Positions 50,633 through 60,283 of a DNA stretch of 64,000 bases are shown here, one piece after another (the stretch's first letter is position 1; each line of letters begins with the position of its first letter). A program made the position numbers and the translations under genes. The DNA is from Methylobacterium sp. Leaf99. GTDB lineage: Bacteria > Pseudomonadota > Alphaproteobacteria > Rhizobiales > Beijerinckiaceae. The notes below the pieces were generated by a model. It made no database searches. It had not been told where the DNA came from and saw only the letters and a program-made list of their open reading frames with translations. The DNA lies in NCBI RefSeq assembly GCF_001422375.1, contig NZ_LMMU01000012.1:56208-120207 (forward strand). Reading direction: 5' to 3'.

Positions 50633-50709
50633 TGGTAGCGGGAGAGGGACTCGAACCCCCGACACGAGGATTATGATTCCTCTGCTCTAACCAACTGAGC
50701 TACCCCGCC
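50633..50709 (-). tRNA. tRNA-Met(CAT), elongator
   Basis: 77 bases including an encoded CCA. Acceptor stem GGCGGGG/TCCCGCT with two G-U pairs, D arm GCTC-AGTTGGTTA-GAGC, anticodon arm GAGGA-ATCATAA-TCCTC with anticodon CAT, and T arm GGGGG-TTCGAGT-CCCTC. The initiator tRNA lacks this acceptor pattern. A CAT anticodon also occurs in lysidine-modified Ile tRNA, but the body matches alphaproteobacterial elongator Met. It borders the accessory region. Confidence 0.93.
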
Positions 50710-50819
50710 ATGTCGTCGCCGCTGCGGATGGACCGGAGCAGCGGCGAGATCGGCGGAATAAGGAATCCGCCTTGCGGTGTCAACGGGGTTTTGGCGGCCG
50801 CGGCACCCGAGCTCGTCAC

Positions 50820-52061
50820 TCAGAGCTGCGTGCCGAAGATTTCGGCCACCTGCGGGATGTCCTTGTCGCCCCGGCCCGAGAGGTTGAGCACCATGAGGTG
50901 GTCGGCCGGCTTCGTAGGCGCGATCTCGAACACCTTGGCGAGGGCGTGGGCGGGCTCCAGGGCCGGGATGATGCCCTCTAGCAGCGAGCACAGCTTGAAC
51001 GCCTCCAGGGTCTCCGCATCCGTCGCGGAGAGGTAGGTGACGCGCTTGGCCTCGTGCAGCCAGGCGTGCTCGGGGCCGATGCCCGGATAGTCGAGGCCCG
51101 CCGAGATGGAATGGGCGTCGGCGATCTGGCCGTCGCCGTCCTGCAGGAGGTAGGTGCGGTTGCCGTGGAGCACGCCGGGCTTGCCGCCCGACAGGGAGGC
51201 GGCATGGAGGCCCGAGGCGATGCCGTGGCCGGCGGCCTCGACCCCGTAGATCTCGACGCTCGAATCGTCGAGGAACGGGTGGAACAGACCCATGGCGTTG
51301 GAGCCGCCGCCGATGCAGGCGATGAGCGAATCGGGCAGGCGCCCCTCCATCGCCAGCATCTGCTCCTTGGTCTCGCGACCGATGATCGACTGGAAGTCGC
51401 GTACCATGGCCGGGTACGGGTGCGGGCCGGCCACGGTGCCGATGCAGTAGAACGTGTCGGCGACGTTGGTGACCCAGTCGCGCAGGGCCTCGTTCATGGC
51501 GTCCTTGAGGGTCTTCGTCCCGGACTGGACCGGGATCACCTCGGCGCCGAGCATCTTCATGCGAAACACGTTGGGGGCCTGACGCGCCACGTCGACGGCG
51601 CCCATGTAGACCACGCACTTCAGGCCGAACCGGGCGCACAGGGTGGCGGTGGCGACACCGTGCTGGCCGGCGCCCGTCTCGGCGATGATGCGCGGCTTGC
51701 CCATGCGGCGCGCCAGCATGATCTGGCCGAGCACGTTGTTCACCTTGTGCGAGCCGGTGTGGTTCAGTTCCTCGCGCTTGAAGAACACCCGGGCGCCGTG
51801 GCCGGGGGCCGCCTTGGCGCGCAGGTGCTCGGTGAGGCGCTCGGCCTCGTAGAGCGGGCTCGGGCGGCCGACGTAGTGGGTCAGGTGGCTGTCCATCTCA
51901 GCCTGGAAGGCCGGGTCGGCCTTGGCGGCTTCGTAGGCCGCCTCTAGGTCGAGGATCAGCGGCATCAGGGTCTCGGCCACGAAGCGTCCGCCGAAGAGGC
52001 CGAAGCGCCCGCGGGCGTCCGGGCCGTTGCGGAACGAGTTCGGAGGGGGAGCGAGGGTCAC
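50820..52061 (-). CDS. trpB: Tryptophan synthase beta chain
   Basis: 413 residues from a GTG at 52061, chosen for the AAGGA site 9 bases upstream; an ATG at 52088 is possible. The PLP lysine is Lys106 in ELNHTGSHKVNN. Other motifs: ETGAGQHGVATAT, CIGGGSNAMGLFHPF and LSGRGDKDIPQVAEIF. It joins indole and serine into tryptophan. trpF is upstream on the same strand. No trpA follows; the tRNA-Met and accessory DNA come next. Confidence 0.96.
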   Translation of the reverse strand: MTLAPPPNSFRNGPDARGRFGLFGGRFVAETLMPLILDLEAAYEAAKADPAFQAEMDSHLTHYVGRPSPLYEAERLTEHLRAKAAPGHGARVFFKREELNHTGSHKVNNVLGQIMLARRMGKPRIIAETGAGQHGVATATLCARFGLKCVVYMGAVDVARQAPNVFRMKMLGAEVIPVQSGTKTLKDAMNEALRDWVTNVADTFYCIGTVAGPHPYPAMVRDFQSIIGRETKEQMLAMEGRLPDSLIACIGGGSNAMGLFHPFLDDSSVEIYGVEAAGHGIASGLHAASLSGGKPGVLHGNRTYLLQDGDGQIADAHSISAGLDYPGIGPEHAWLHEAKRVTYLSATDAETLEAFKLCSLLEGIIPALEPAHALAKVFEIAPTKPADHLMVLNLSGRGDKDIPQVAEIFGTQL

Positions 52062-52258
52062 GGGCGGCGTCCTTGGATGATCTGGCATGCGGCCTGGGGT
52101 TGGGCGGCCTGGGCAGATGCGGCGACGGGACGGTCCGCCCTGCGGGGCGGTCTCGGCCATGCCGTTCGCCTGCGGTGAGACAAGGGCCTGATCTAGACCC
52201 GCATGCGGGGGGCGACAATGCGGCCAACCCGCCGTTTCCCGAATTCGGGCGTCGGATG

Positions 52259-52921
52259 TCAGGCCGCCGCCACCGTACGGTTGGCCCGCGCTGCCGCGAT
52301 GAAGGCGGCGATCCGGCTGGAATCCTTCTCTCCGGGGCGGCTCTCGACACCGGACGACACGTCGACGGCCCGCAGGCCCGTGCGGGCGAGGGCATCGCCG
52401 ACGGTCTCCGGGGTGAGGCCACCCGACAGCATGGTGCCCTCCGGCAGATCCGCCCCGGCGAGAAGCGCCCAGTCGAAGGCGTGGCCGTTGCCGCCCGGCA
52501 GGGCCGCGCCGGGCGGCGCCTTGGCGTCGAGGAGGATGCGGTCGGCCGCGTGCGCGTAGGCCTGGACCGCGGCGAGATCGGCCCGTGTCGCGATGCCGAG
52601 CGCCTTCAACACCGGACGCCCGATCAGGCGGCGGATGGCGGCGACGCGCTCCGGCGTTTCGCACCCGTGGAGCTGGACCCAGTCGGGGTCGGTGACGGCG
52701 ATCACCGATGCGAGGAGGGCGTCGTCGGGATCGACGAGGAGGACGACGCGCCCCGCCCTGCCCCGGGCCTGCTCCGACAGGAGTCCGGCCAAGGGAAGAT
52801 CGACGTGGCGCGGGCTCTTCGGGAAATGCACGAAGCCGACGAGATCGGCCCCGGCGTCGAGGGCCGCCGCGAGGGTCGGCCCGGTGCTCAGTCCGCAGAT
52901 CTTGACGGCGATGGCGGACAT
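52259..52921 (-). CDS. trpF: Phosphoribosylanthranilate isomerase
   Basis: 220 residues, a TIM barrel with the catalytic Cys in VKICGLSTG near residue 9 and catalytic Asp in LLDAKAPPG. Family motifs: DLVGFVHFPKSPRHV, WVQLHGCETPERV and MLSGGLTPETVGDAL. It converts phosphoribosylanthranilate to CdRP. 8 bases downstream of the lapA-like gene. Confidence 0.95.
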   Translation of the reverse strand: MSAIAVKICGLSTGPTLAAALDAGADLVGFVHFPKSPRHVDLPLAGLLSEQARGRAGRVVLLVDPDDALLASVIAVTDPDWVQLHGCETPERVAAIRRLIGRPVLKALGIATRADLAAVQAYAHAADRILLDAKAPPGAALPGGNGHAFDWALLAGADLPEGTMLSGGLTPETVGDALARTGLRAVDVSSGVESRPGEKDSSRIAAFIAAARANRTVAAA

Positions 52922-52928
52922 CGGTGTT

Positions 52929-53303
52929 TCAGCGCGGGGCCGGCAGGGCGACGCGGTCGGACGGACCGCGCGACAGGCCGTGAAGTCCGTCGCCCGTCGG
53001 ATTCGGCACGGCGGTGCGCAGGCGGGCGGTCTCGCCCTCGAGGCGGCGGATTTCGCGGCGGCGCTCGGCGCTGGTGCGACGGGTGCCGGACTGGCCGAGC
53101 CAGGCGCCGCAGCCACCGAGCAGCACACCGGCGCCGACGGCGATGAACAGGATCGCGTAGAGCGGCAGGGTCACGCTGAAGACCGGAAGGTCGGGCGAGA
53201 ACGGGTCGAACGACAGGCGCACCGCGTCCCGGTTCGCCACCGCCAGGGCGACGACGACGACCGCCACGGGGAGCAGGACCAAACCCTTGAAGAAGCGGAT
53301 CAT
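52929..53303 (-). CDS. LapA-domain (DUF1049) membrane protein
   Basis: 124 residues from the ATG at 53303. Two membrane helices (about 4-22 and 47-66) and a cytoplasmic coiled tail (RRTSAERRREIRRLEGETARLRTA). The RDAVRLSFDPF segment between helices is typical of the LapA/YciS family, which acts in envelope lipid homeostasis in enterobacteria. Sits next to ihfB, as in many alphaproteobacteria. Confidence 0.85.
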   Translation of the reverse strand: MIRFFKGLVLLPVAVVVVALAVANRDAVRLSFDPFSPDLPVFSVTLPLYAILFIAVGAGVLLGGCGAWLGQSGTRRTSAERRREIRRLEGETARLRTAVPNPTGDGLHGLSRGPSDRVALPAPR

Positions 53304-53337
53304 CGAAGCACTCCGATCGAATCTGTGGTCTCGCGGC

Positions 53338-53658
53338 TCACGAAGCGGCGGCGGTGGCGGTCTCTTCCGCACCGATGCCGGCTTCGTTGAGACGCAGGCG
53401 CATCTCCTTGCCGGTCTTGAACACCGGGATGGCCTTCTCGGAAACGGCAACGGCCGCACCCGTGCGCGGGTTGCGCCCGCGCCGCGCATCCCGCCGCTTC
53501 ACCGAGAAGGCGCCAAAGCCCCGCAACTCGACCCGGTCGCCCCGGGCCAAAGCGTCCGCGATGGTGTCGAGGATCGCGTTGACCAGGGTCTCGACGTCGC
53601 GCTGGTAGAGATGGGGGTTCTGCTCGGCGATCCTGAGCACGAGCTCCGACTTGATCAT
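53338..53658 (-). CDS. ihfB: Integration host factor, beta subunit
   Basis: 106 residues. HU/IHF fold with IKSELVLRIAEQNPHLYQRDVETLVNAILDTIADAL and the DNA-bending arm RGFGAFSVKRRDARRGRNPRTGAAVAV. The C-terminal residues are slightly longer than in E. coli. It bends DNA as a heterodimer with IhfA. Core-genome gene with the expected neighbours sppA and rpsA. Confidence 0.95.
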   Translation of the reverse strand: MIKSELVLRIAEQNPHLYQRDVETLVNAILDTIADALARGDRVELRGFGAFSVKRRDARRGRNPRTGAAVAVSEKAIPVFKTGKEMRLRLNEAGIGAEETATAAAS

Positions 53659-53689
53659 GCTGCGGCCTTCACGACGTCATGAACAGGTT

Positions 53690-54676
53690 TCAGCGGGTGG
53701 CATCGGCGGGACCGGGCCGCCAGACGGCCAGGAGACCGCCCTGAGCCGCGTTCGCCGTCTCGTCGCCGACTTGGCGCAGGCGGACCGCGAGGCCGTCCAG
53801 ACCCACGAGGTCGGCGCCGAGGCCGAGGGCCGACCAGAGCTGGAAATCGCTCTTGGCTTTCGGCTTCCAGTCGAGGACAGGCAGGTTCTTGGCGACGCCG
53901 CGCTCGGATTCGAGCCAAGCGATGGCCTGCCGCTCGCCGCCGACGCCGTCGATGAGCTTGAGGGGCACGCTCTGGCGGCCACTGAACACCCGCCCGTCGG
54001 AGACGGTGGCGAGCTCCTTGTCGGTCATCTTGCGGCGCTCGGAGACGAGGCCCTTGAACCAGGCATAGGTGTCGCCGACGACGGCGGCGAGGGCCGCGCG
54101 CGCCTCCGGCGAAGTCGGCGTGAAACCCGACGGCTCGGCCTTGAGGGGGGCGGATTTGACCGATTCGACCTTCACCCCGACCTTGTCGAGGAGGCCGGAC
54201 AGGTCGGGATACTGGAACAGCACGCCGATGGAGCCGACGAGCGCCGTCTCGCGGGCGACGATGTGGTCGGCTGCGATGGCGGCGATGTAGGCACCCGACG
54301 CGGCGGTGCCGTCGACGAAGGCCACCATGGGCTTCTTCTCGGCGAGCGCCCTGAGGTTGCGATAGAGCTCTTCGGAGCCCGTGGTGGTACCGCCGGGCGA
54401 CGAGATCGAGACCACGACACCCTGGACGGCACCGGCGTCGCGGACACGCTCGATGAGCTTGGTGGTGGCCTCGGCGCCGGCGATGAATCCGCCGATGGAG
54501 ATCCGGGCGATCTGCGGTTTGACCGCCCCGAAGCCGAGGGGCTCGGTGCCGCTGCGGACCCGCAGACCCACGGCGCCGACGGCGAGAACGAGACCGCCGA
54601 TTCCCACCACCCGCCACAGGGAGAGCTTGCGGCGCAGGCGCCGGCGATCGATCAGGAGTTCGGCGTCAGCGGCCAT
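53690..54676 (-). CDS. sppA: Signal peptide peptidase, SppA (S49) family
   Basis: 328 residues from the ATG at 54676. One N-terminal membrane helix (VVGIGGLVLAVGAVGL). Catalytic Ser127 in DGTAASGAYIAA, and the substrate-binding loop VSISSPGGTTTGSEELYRNL. The short form with one S49 domain, as in most alphaproteobacteria. Cleaves leftover signal peptides in the membrane. Confidence 0.94.
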   Translation of the reverse strand: MAADAELLIDRRRLRRKLSLWRVVGIGGLVLAVGAVGLRVRSGTEPLGFGAVKPQIARISIGGFIAGAEATTKLIERVRDAGAVQGVVVSISSPGGTTTGSEELYRNLRALAEKKPMVAFVDGTAASGAYIAAIAADHIVARETALVGSIGVLFQYPDLSGLLDKVGVKVESVKSAPLKAEPSGFTPTSPEARAALAAVVGDTYAWFKGLVSERRKMTDKELATVSDGRVFSGRQSVPLKLIDGVGGERQAIAWLESERGVAKNLPVLDWKPKAKSDFQLWSALGLGADLVGLDGLAVRLRQVGDETANAAQGGLLAVWRPGPADATR

Positions 54677-54959
54677 GCGATGGTTCGCTCCCTCGCGCAC
54701 CGACCGTTCCCGGCCGTGATGGGTTGTCCGGGCTGCGCGCAGCCCGGCTTCGCCGCGGTTCGCGGCGGTTCCCGAACCCTGTGCCACCCGTCGCCGGATG
54801 GCCTCAAGCCCTTGCCCCGCCTTACATCCTCGGCGTGGGTGTTCTAGCCTTGCCCGCCGGGGACCGGCAAGGGGGCACGAAGGGGGCAGGCCGGAAGAAT
54901 TCCCAAGTCTTCGCATCGCAGCGCGACAGTCCTCTGGGGAATGCGGCACTGCAAGACGT

Positions 54960-55000
54960 GAAAACGCCCGCGCAGGGTGAGTCCCCGCGCGGGCGTTTTC
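54960..55000 (-). terminator. Strong bidirectional terminator after rpsA
   Basis: A 14-bp perfect stem GAAAACGCCCGCGC/GCGCGGGCGTTTTC (54960-54973 and 54987-55000) with a 13-base loop. A-rich flanks supply T-runs in both directions. It ends the rpsA transcript. The stretch 54677-54959 holds no gene that I can support. Confidence 0.9.
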
Positions 55001-55056
55001 AGTTCTGGCCCTCGGGATCCGTAAAAAATCCCGAGGTCATTGCGTCGCGAGGATTG

Positions 55057-56787
55057 TTAGTCCTGGGCGTCGTCCTTGTCGTCGCTGGTGCGGGCCTTCT
55101 TGAAGGCCGCGCCCAGGATCTCGCCGAGCGAGGCCCCGGAATCGGCGGAGCCGAACTGGGCCATCGCCTCCTTCTCCTCGGCCATTTCAAGGGCCTTGAT
55201 GGAGAGCTGGACCCGGCGCGCCTTGCGGTCGAACTGGATCACGCGGGCGTCGAACTTCTCGCCGGCGGCGAAGCGCTCGGGGCGCTGGTCGCCACGGTCG
55301 CGGGCGAGCTCGGCCCGGCGGATGAAGGTGGTGAGGTCGGTGTCGACGATCTTCACGTCGACGCCCGAATCCTTCACTTCCGTCACTTCGCAGGTCACGA
55401 TCTGACCCTTCTTGAGCTCGCCGGCCTCGGTGAAGGGGTCGCCGCCGAGCTGCTTCACGCCGAGCGAGATGCGCTCCTTCTCGACATCGACGTCGAGGAC
55501 CTGGGCGCGCAGCATGTCGCCCTTCTTGAACTCCTCGATGACCTGCTCGCCGGGACGGTTCCAGTCGAGATCCGACAGGTGGACCATGCCGTCGACATCG
55601 CCGTCGAGACCGATGAACAGGCCGAACTCGGTCTTGTTCTTGACCTCGCCCTCGACCTCGGAGCCGACCGGATGCTGCTCGGCGAAAGCCTCCCAGGGGT
55701 TCTGGAGGGTCTGCTTGAGGCCGAGCGAGATGCGGCGCTTGACGGGATCGACCTCGAGGATCTGCACTTCCACTTCCTGCGAAGTGGAGACGATCTTGCC
55801 CGGGTGGACGTTCTTCTTCGTCCAGGACATCTCGGAGACGTGGATCAGGCCCTCGATCCCCGGCTCCAGCTCCACGAAGGCGCCGTAATCGGTGATGTTG
55901 GTGACACGGCCCTTGAGCTTGGCGTCGACGGGGTAGCGCTGGGCGATGCCCTCCCACGGATCGGCAAGCAGCTGCTTGATGCCGAGCGAGATGCGGTGGG
56001 TCTCGTGGTTGATCTTGATGATCTTGACCTTGACCGTCTGGCCGATGGTCACGACCTCGGACGGATGGTTCACGCGGCGCCACGCCATGTCGGTGACGTG
56101 GAGCAGGCCGTCGATGCCGCCGAGATCGACAAAGGCGCCGTACTCGGTGATGTTCTTGACGACGCCGTCGATGACCTGACCCTCTTCAAGGTTGGCCACG
56201 AGCTCGGAGCGCTGCTCGGCACGGCTCTCTTCGAGGACGGTGCGGCGCGACACGACGATGTTGCCGCGACGGCGATCCATCTTGAGGATCTGGAACGGCT
56301 GGGGCGTGCCGAGCAGGGGCGTGACGTCGCGCACGGGACGGATGTCGACCTGGGAGCGCGGCAGGAACGCCACGGCGCCGTCGAGGTCGACGGTGTAGCC
56401 GCCCTTAACCTGGTTGAAGATCGCGCCGGTGACCCGCTCGTTGGCCTCGAAGGCCTTCTCGAGCTTGACCCAGCTCTCTTCGCGGCGCGCCTTGTCGCGC
56501 GAGATGACGGCCTCGCCGAGCGCATTCTCGATGCGGTCGACATAAACCTCGACCTCGTCGCCGACGGCGAGATCACCTTCGCGGCCCGGGCCGTTGAATT
56601 CCTTGAGGGCGACACGGCCTTCCGTCTTGGCGCCGATGTCGATGACGGCCACGTCCTTCTCGATCGCGACGACGCGACCCTTGACGACGGAGCCTTCGGT
56701 GATCTCGTGCTCGAGGAAGCTTTCCTCGAGGAGAGCCGCGAAATCGTCGCGGCTCGGGTTACGCTGCAGGGCGCTACCAGCGGTCAT
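55057..56787 (-). CDS. rpsA: 30S ribosomal protein S1
   Basis: 576 residues with six S1 RNA-binding domains in order (e.g. GSVVKGRVVAIEKDVAVIDIGAKTEG, RVTGAIFNQVKGGYTVDLDG, GQVIDGVVKNITEYGAFVDLGGIDGLLH, KGRVTNITDYGAFVELEPGIEGLIH, GEVKNKTEFGLFIGLDGDVDGMVH, KGQIVTCEVTEVKDSGVDVKI). Binds mRNA leaders on the ribosome. An ihfB-sppA side runs downstream; the usual cmk neighbour upstream is absent from the window. Confidence 0.97.
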   Translation of the reverse strand: MTAGSALQRNPSRDDFAALLEESFLEHEITEGSVVKGRVVAIEKDVAVIDIGAKTEGRVALKEFNGPGREGDLAVGDEVEVYVDRIENALGEAVISRDKARREESWVKLEKAFEANERVTGAIFNQVKGGYTVDLDGAVAFLPRSQVDIRPVRDVTPLLGTPQPFQILKMDRRRGNIVVSRRTVLEESRAEQRSELVANLEEGQVIDGVVKNITEYGAFVDLGGIDGLLHVTDMAWRRVNHPSEVVTIGQTVKVKIIKINHETHRISLGIKQLLADPWEGIAQRYPVDAKLKGRVTNITDYGAFVELEPGIEGLIHVSEMSWTKKNVHPGKIVSTSQEVEVQILEVDPVKRRISLGLKQTLQNPWEAFAEQHPVGSEVEGEVKNKTEFGLFIGLDGDVDGMVHLSDLDWNRPGEQVIEEFKKGDMLRAQVLDVDVEKERISLGVKQLGGDPFTEAGELKKGQIVTCEVTEVKDSGVDVKIVDTDLTTFIRRAELARDRGDQRPERFAAGEKFDARVIQFDRKARRVQLSIKALEMAEEKEAMAQFGSADSGASLGEILGAAFKKARTSDDKDDAQD

Positions 56788-57103
56788 TCTGTCTCCTGAC
56801 AGGCCTCATCGGAGGCCGGCGTCGGCGGTTCGTGTGACGGGGCACCCTCGGCGATCGCCGCCCGCGATCCCTTGAGGACCGGACGGGCTCACCCCCCTGG
56901 GGAGGGCCGACGCATTCTGAAACAATGGTCGAGGGCCATTCCCCAATGGGCCGAAGCGGTGCGAAAACACGCCCGCGCCTCGTCGATTCCAATCGGAGAA
57001 CGGCGGTTGCATACCGGATCGCGCCGCTCACGGCAAGACTGAGCGTCCGCAAGATCGGGCATCCGCAAGGCCGAGCGTCCGTCCCGAAGGAGGGTGGCGA
57101 CGC
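56788..57103. other. rpsA leader region, no gene seen
   Basis: 316 bases between rpsA and the next minus-strand gene. rpsA leaders in related bacteria often hold autoregulatory structure. I see short GC-rich hairpins but no riboswitch motif. No cytidylate kinase gene is present here. Confidence 0.5.
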
Positions 57104-57658
57104 TCACGTCGGGGCCCGGCCCAGCCGGCGCGTGTTGCGCAGCCAGACGGCGGAGGCCACGGCCAGGGGTTCGAGGGGCAGCATCACCGGTCCGTGCCGC
57201 TTGCCGAGCAGTTCGATGCCGGTGAAGCGCACCTCGCGGATGGTGAGCCAGGCTCCGAACGGAAAGGTGGCGTCTGTCCCTTCCAGGGGGCCGAAGCAGT
57301 CCTCGAACGCGAGGGGATCGACCATGATCTGGTCGTAGCGCGAAAGGTGGTCCGCCATGGAGACCTTGGAGCGGAACAGCACCCGATCCCGGTGGAACGA
57401 GGAGAAGCACGGCTCGAATTCGGTCAGGGTCACCCAGAGCTTGCCGCCGATGCGCAGGTAGGGTGGATTCGGGCCGGCGGCCCCGAAGTTCGCCGGGCTC
57501 CACCCCGCATCCGCCATCAGGGACTCGGCCAGGGTCAACGGTTCGGAGGCAATGGCATCGGCAGCCGGTCCGGCGTCGTCCGAAGACAGATCGAAACCCG
57601 GGATATCGCGCGGATCGGGCGCGGTTCCCATCTCCTGTCCGGTGCCCTGCGCGGTCAT
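57104..57658 (-). CDS. Hypothetical protein
   Basis: 184 residues from the ATG at 57658 (CAGGGCATACG upstream gives a weak site). A flexible, acidic first 70 residues (DIPGFDLSSDDAGPAADAIASEPLTLAESLMADAG) are followed by a compact C-terminal domain (RIGGKLWVTLTEFEPCFSSFHRDRVLFRSKV, FPFGAWLTIREVRFTGIELLGKRHGPVML). I do not recognise a family. A single Cys (EPCFSS) is present. Confidence 0.7.
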   Translation of the reverse strand: MTAQGTGQEMGTAPDPRDIPGFDLSSDDAGPAADAIASEPLTLAESLMADAGWSPANFGAAGPNPPYLRIGGKLWVTLTEFEPCFSSFHRDRVLFRSKVSMADHLSRYDQIMVDPLAFEDCFGPLEGTDATFPFGAWLTIREVRFTGIELLGKRHGPVMLPLEPLAVASAVWLRNTRRLGRAPT

Positions 57659-57808
57659 CGTATGCCCTGAAAATCCGCCCTCGCCCATCGCGGGGAGGCA
57701 ATATTGCGCATTTTTTCAAGGTTGGCGACCGCGGATCGAGGGCGATCTTTCACTATCGTGCCGTTCGGCGGCGTCGGAAGGGTAGAAGCGGCAGGGATCG
57801 AAACAGAA

Positions 57809-57836
57809 GATCCGCGCCGAAGCTCCGGCGCGGATC
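57809..57836 (-). terminator. Hairpin terminator of trcR
   Basis: An 11-bp perfect stem GATCCGCGCCG/CGGCGCGGATC (57809-57819 and 57826-57836) with a 6-base loop, followed on the minus strand by TTCTGTTTC. It lies 21 bases after the trcR stop. Confidence 0.8.
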
Positions 57837-57856
57837 GGGGCGGCCGAGGGAGAGAC

Positions 57857-58570
57857 TCAATCCTCGTCGTCGTCCTCGTTGGTGTTGCGCATGCCCTTGA
57901 GCTTGGCGAAGACCGAATCGGCGTTGAGCTTCTCGTCGCGCACGGAGCGGTGATGCTCGTCGGTCTCGGTGTAGTCCGTGGCCGTGGAGACCTCCGTCGG
58001 CAGGAGGGTGGCGCCGCCATCGGCGGGAAGCGCGGCGGGCCGGTCCTTGGCCGAGCGCTGGACCTCGAAGTCCAGGTCGATCTGCGTGCAAAGGCCGAGC
58101 GTCACCGGGTCCATGGGCTGGAGCGAGGCCGAGTTCCAGTGGGTGCGCTCGCGGATCTGCTGGATCGTCGACTTGGTGGTGCCGACGAGCCGGATGACCT
58201 GCGCATCCTTGAGCTCGGGGTGATTGCGCAGAAGCCAGAGGATGGCGTTGGGCCGATCCTGGCGGCGCGACAGCGGGGTGTAGCGCGGGCCCTTCGTGGT
58301 CCGCTTGACCTCGGGCAGCTTCACCTTCGAGACGGCGACCTTGAGCTTGTAGTTCGGCACCTTCTGGGCGCGCTCGATCTCGTCGCGAGTGAGCTGGCCC
58401 GTGGTGATCGGGTCCAGGCCCTTGATCCCGGCCGCGACCTCGCCGTCGGCAATGCCCTTCACTTCCAGGGGGTGCAGCTTGCAGAACTCGGCGATCTGCT
58501 CGAAGGCCAGCGAGGTGTTCTCCACCAGCCAGACGGCGGTGGCCTTCGGCATCAACGGGCCTTGGGTCAT
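57857..58570 (-). CDS. trcR: TrcR cell-cycle regulator (DUF1013)
   Basis: 237 residues from the ATG at 58570. Family signature AVWLVENTSLAFEQIAEFCKLHPLEVKGIADGEVAAGIKGLDPI near the start, and an HTH-like segment DAQVIRLVGTTKSTIQQIRERTHWNSASLQPMDPVTLGLC. The family is restricted to alphaproteobacteria and is a cell-cycle transcriptional regulator in Caulobacter-type networks. A low-complexity tail DEDDDED-like stretch ends it. Confidence 0.92.
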   Translation of the reverse strand: MTQGPLMPKATAVWLVENTSLAFEQIAEFCKLHPLEVKGIADGEVAAGIKGLDPITTGQLTRDEIERAQKVPNYKLKVAVSKVKLPEVKRTTKGPRYTPLSRRQDRPNAILWLLRNHPELKDAQVIRLVGTTKSTIQQIRERTHWNSASLQPMDPVTLGLCTQIDLDFEVQRSAKDRPAALPADGGATLLPTEVSTATDYTETDEHHRSVRDEKLNADSVFAKLKGMRNTNEDDDED

Positions 58571-58759
58571 CGGGCAACTCCAACGGTTGGGGCGGGACGG
58601 GCGTCGGGGCGCCGCCGACGTGGCGCCGCTCGCTCCGGCCTGGGACTGGCCGGCAGCATCCCGTCTCAACGCTGCAATAGGGAAGTTGCGTCTATACAGG
58701 CTGCGGAGGGGAATGCGCAATTGCGATCACTCGCCTGGCGCCCCTCCCCGCCCGGTCTT

Positions 58760-59704
<945 letters not shown>

Positions 59705-59867
59705 GCCGAGGCCTTCATCTCGCGATCCTTCGCCCACCGAGCCCGTTGAACCAGGGTCACAAACCAAATTGTTGAAATCGGGAGCCGTTTGCTGGCGCGG
59801 TCCATACCAGTCGACGGGGGGGCGTCACAATGCTTTCACGCACTCTGCCCCCCACGCCCTGCACAGA

Positions 59868-60095
59868 TCAGGGCTCGAGCAGGCGGTGCAGGTGCACGAT
59901 GAAGTAGCGCGTCTGGGCGCTGTCGACCGTGGATTGCGCCTTCGATTTCCAGGCGATCTGAGCCGAGGCGTAGTCAGGAAAGATGCCGACGATGTCGAGG
60001 CCCTTCACGTCGCGAAAATTCACGCCGTCGAGGCTCTCCAGTTCGCCGCCGAAGACGAGGTGGAGCTTCTGGGGGCTGTCGATCGTCGTGGTCAT
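59868..60095 (-). CDS. DUF4170-family small protein
   Basis: 75 residues with family features LHLVFGGELESLDGVNFRDVKGLDIVGIFPDYASAQIAWKSKAQSTVD and a basic/aromatic end RYFIVHLHRLLEP. Found in alphaproteobacteria, function unknown. Confidence 0.8.
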   Translation of the reverse strand: MTTTIDSPQKLHLVFGGELESLDGVNFRDVKGLDIVGIFPDYASAQIAWKSKAQSTVDSAQTRYFIVHLHRLLEP

Positions 60096-60124
60096 CGCGG
60101 CTCCTTCGCGTCTGGCGACCTGCC

Positions 60125-60259
60125 TCAGGCATGGGCCGTGCCGCGGTTCGCAAACGCCGCCCGGTTCGTCAACCCACGGGCGGGCATGAGCTCACGGGCG
60201 TCCATGACCTCACGGGCGTCCATGACCTCGCGGGTGTGCATGTCCCCGTGGGTGTCCAT
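60125..60259 (-). CDS. Possible 44-residue repeat-containing peptide
   Basis: Minus-strand frame from the ATG at 60259. It contains four hexapeptide units (HGDMHTREV, MDAREV, MDAREL types) encoded by an 18-bp tandem repeat, followed by ARGLTNRAAFANRGTAHA. There is no good ribosome-binding site, and other frames across the repeat are also open, so coding is doubtful. Confidence 0.25.
   Translation of the reverse strand: MDTHGDMHTREVMDAREVMDARELMPARGLTNRAAFANRGTAHA
60185..60256. repeat. 18-bp tandem repeat, four units
   Basis: Units start at 60185, 60203, 60221 and 60239 with consensus CATGACCTCACGGGCGTC; the last two are degenerate. A fifth, weaker unit may lie at 60167. The repeat is between the DUF4170 gene and xseA. 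The length, a multiple of three, keeps every reading frame periodic. Confidence 0.85.
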
Positions 60260-60283
60260 GGCCGCGTCGCGCCGACGGGCTCC

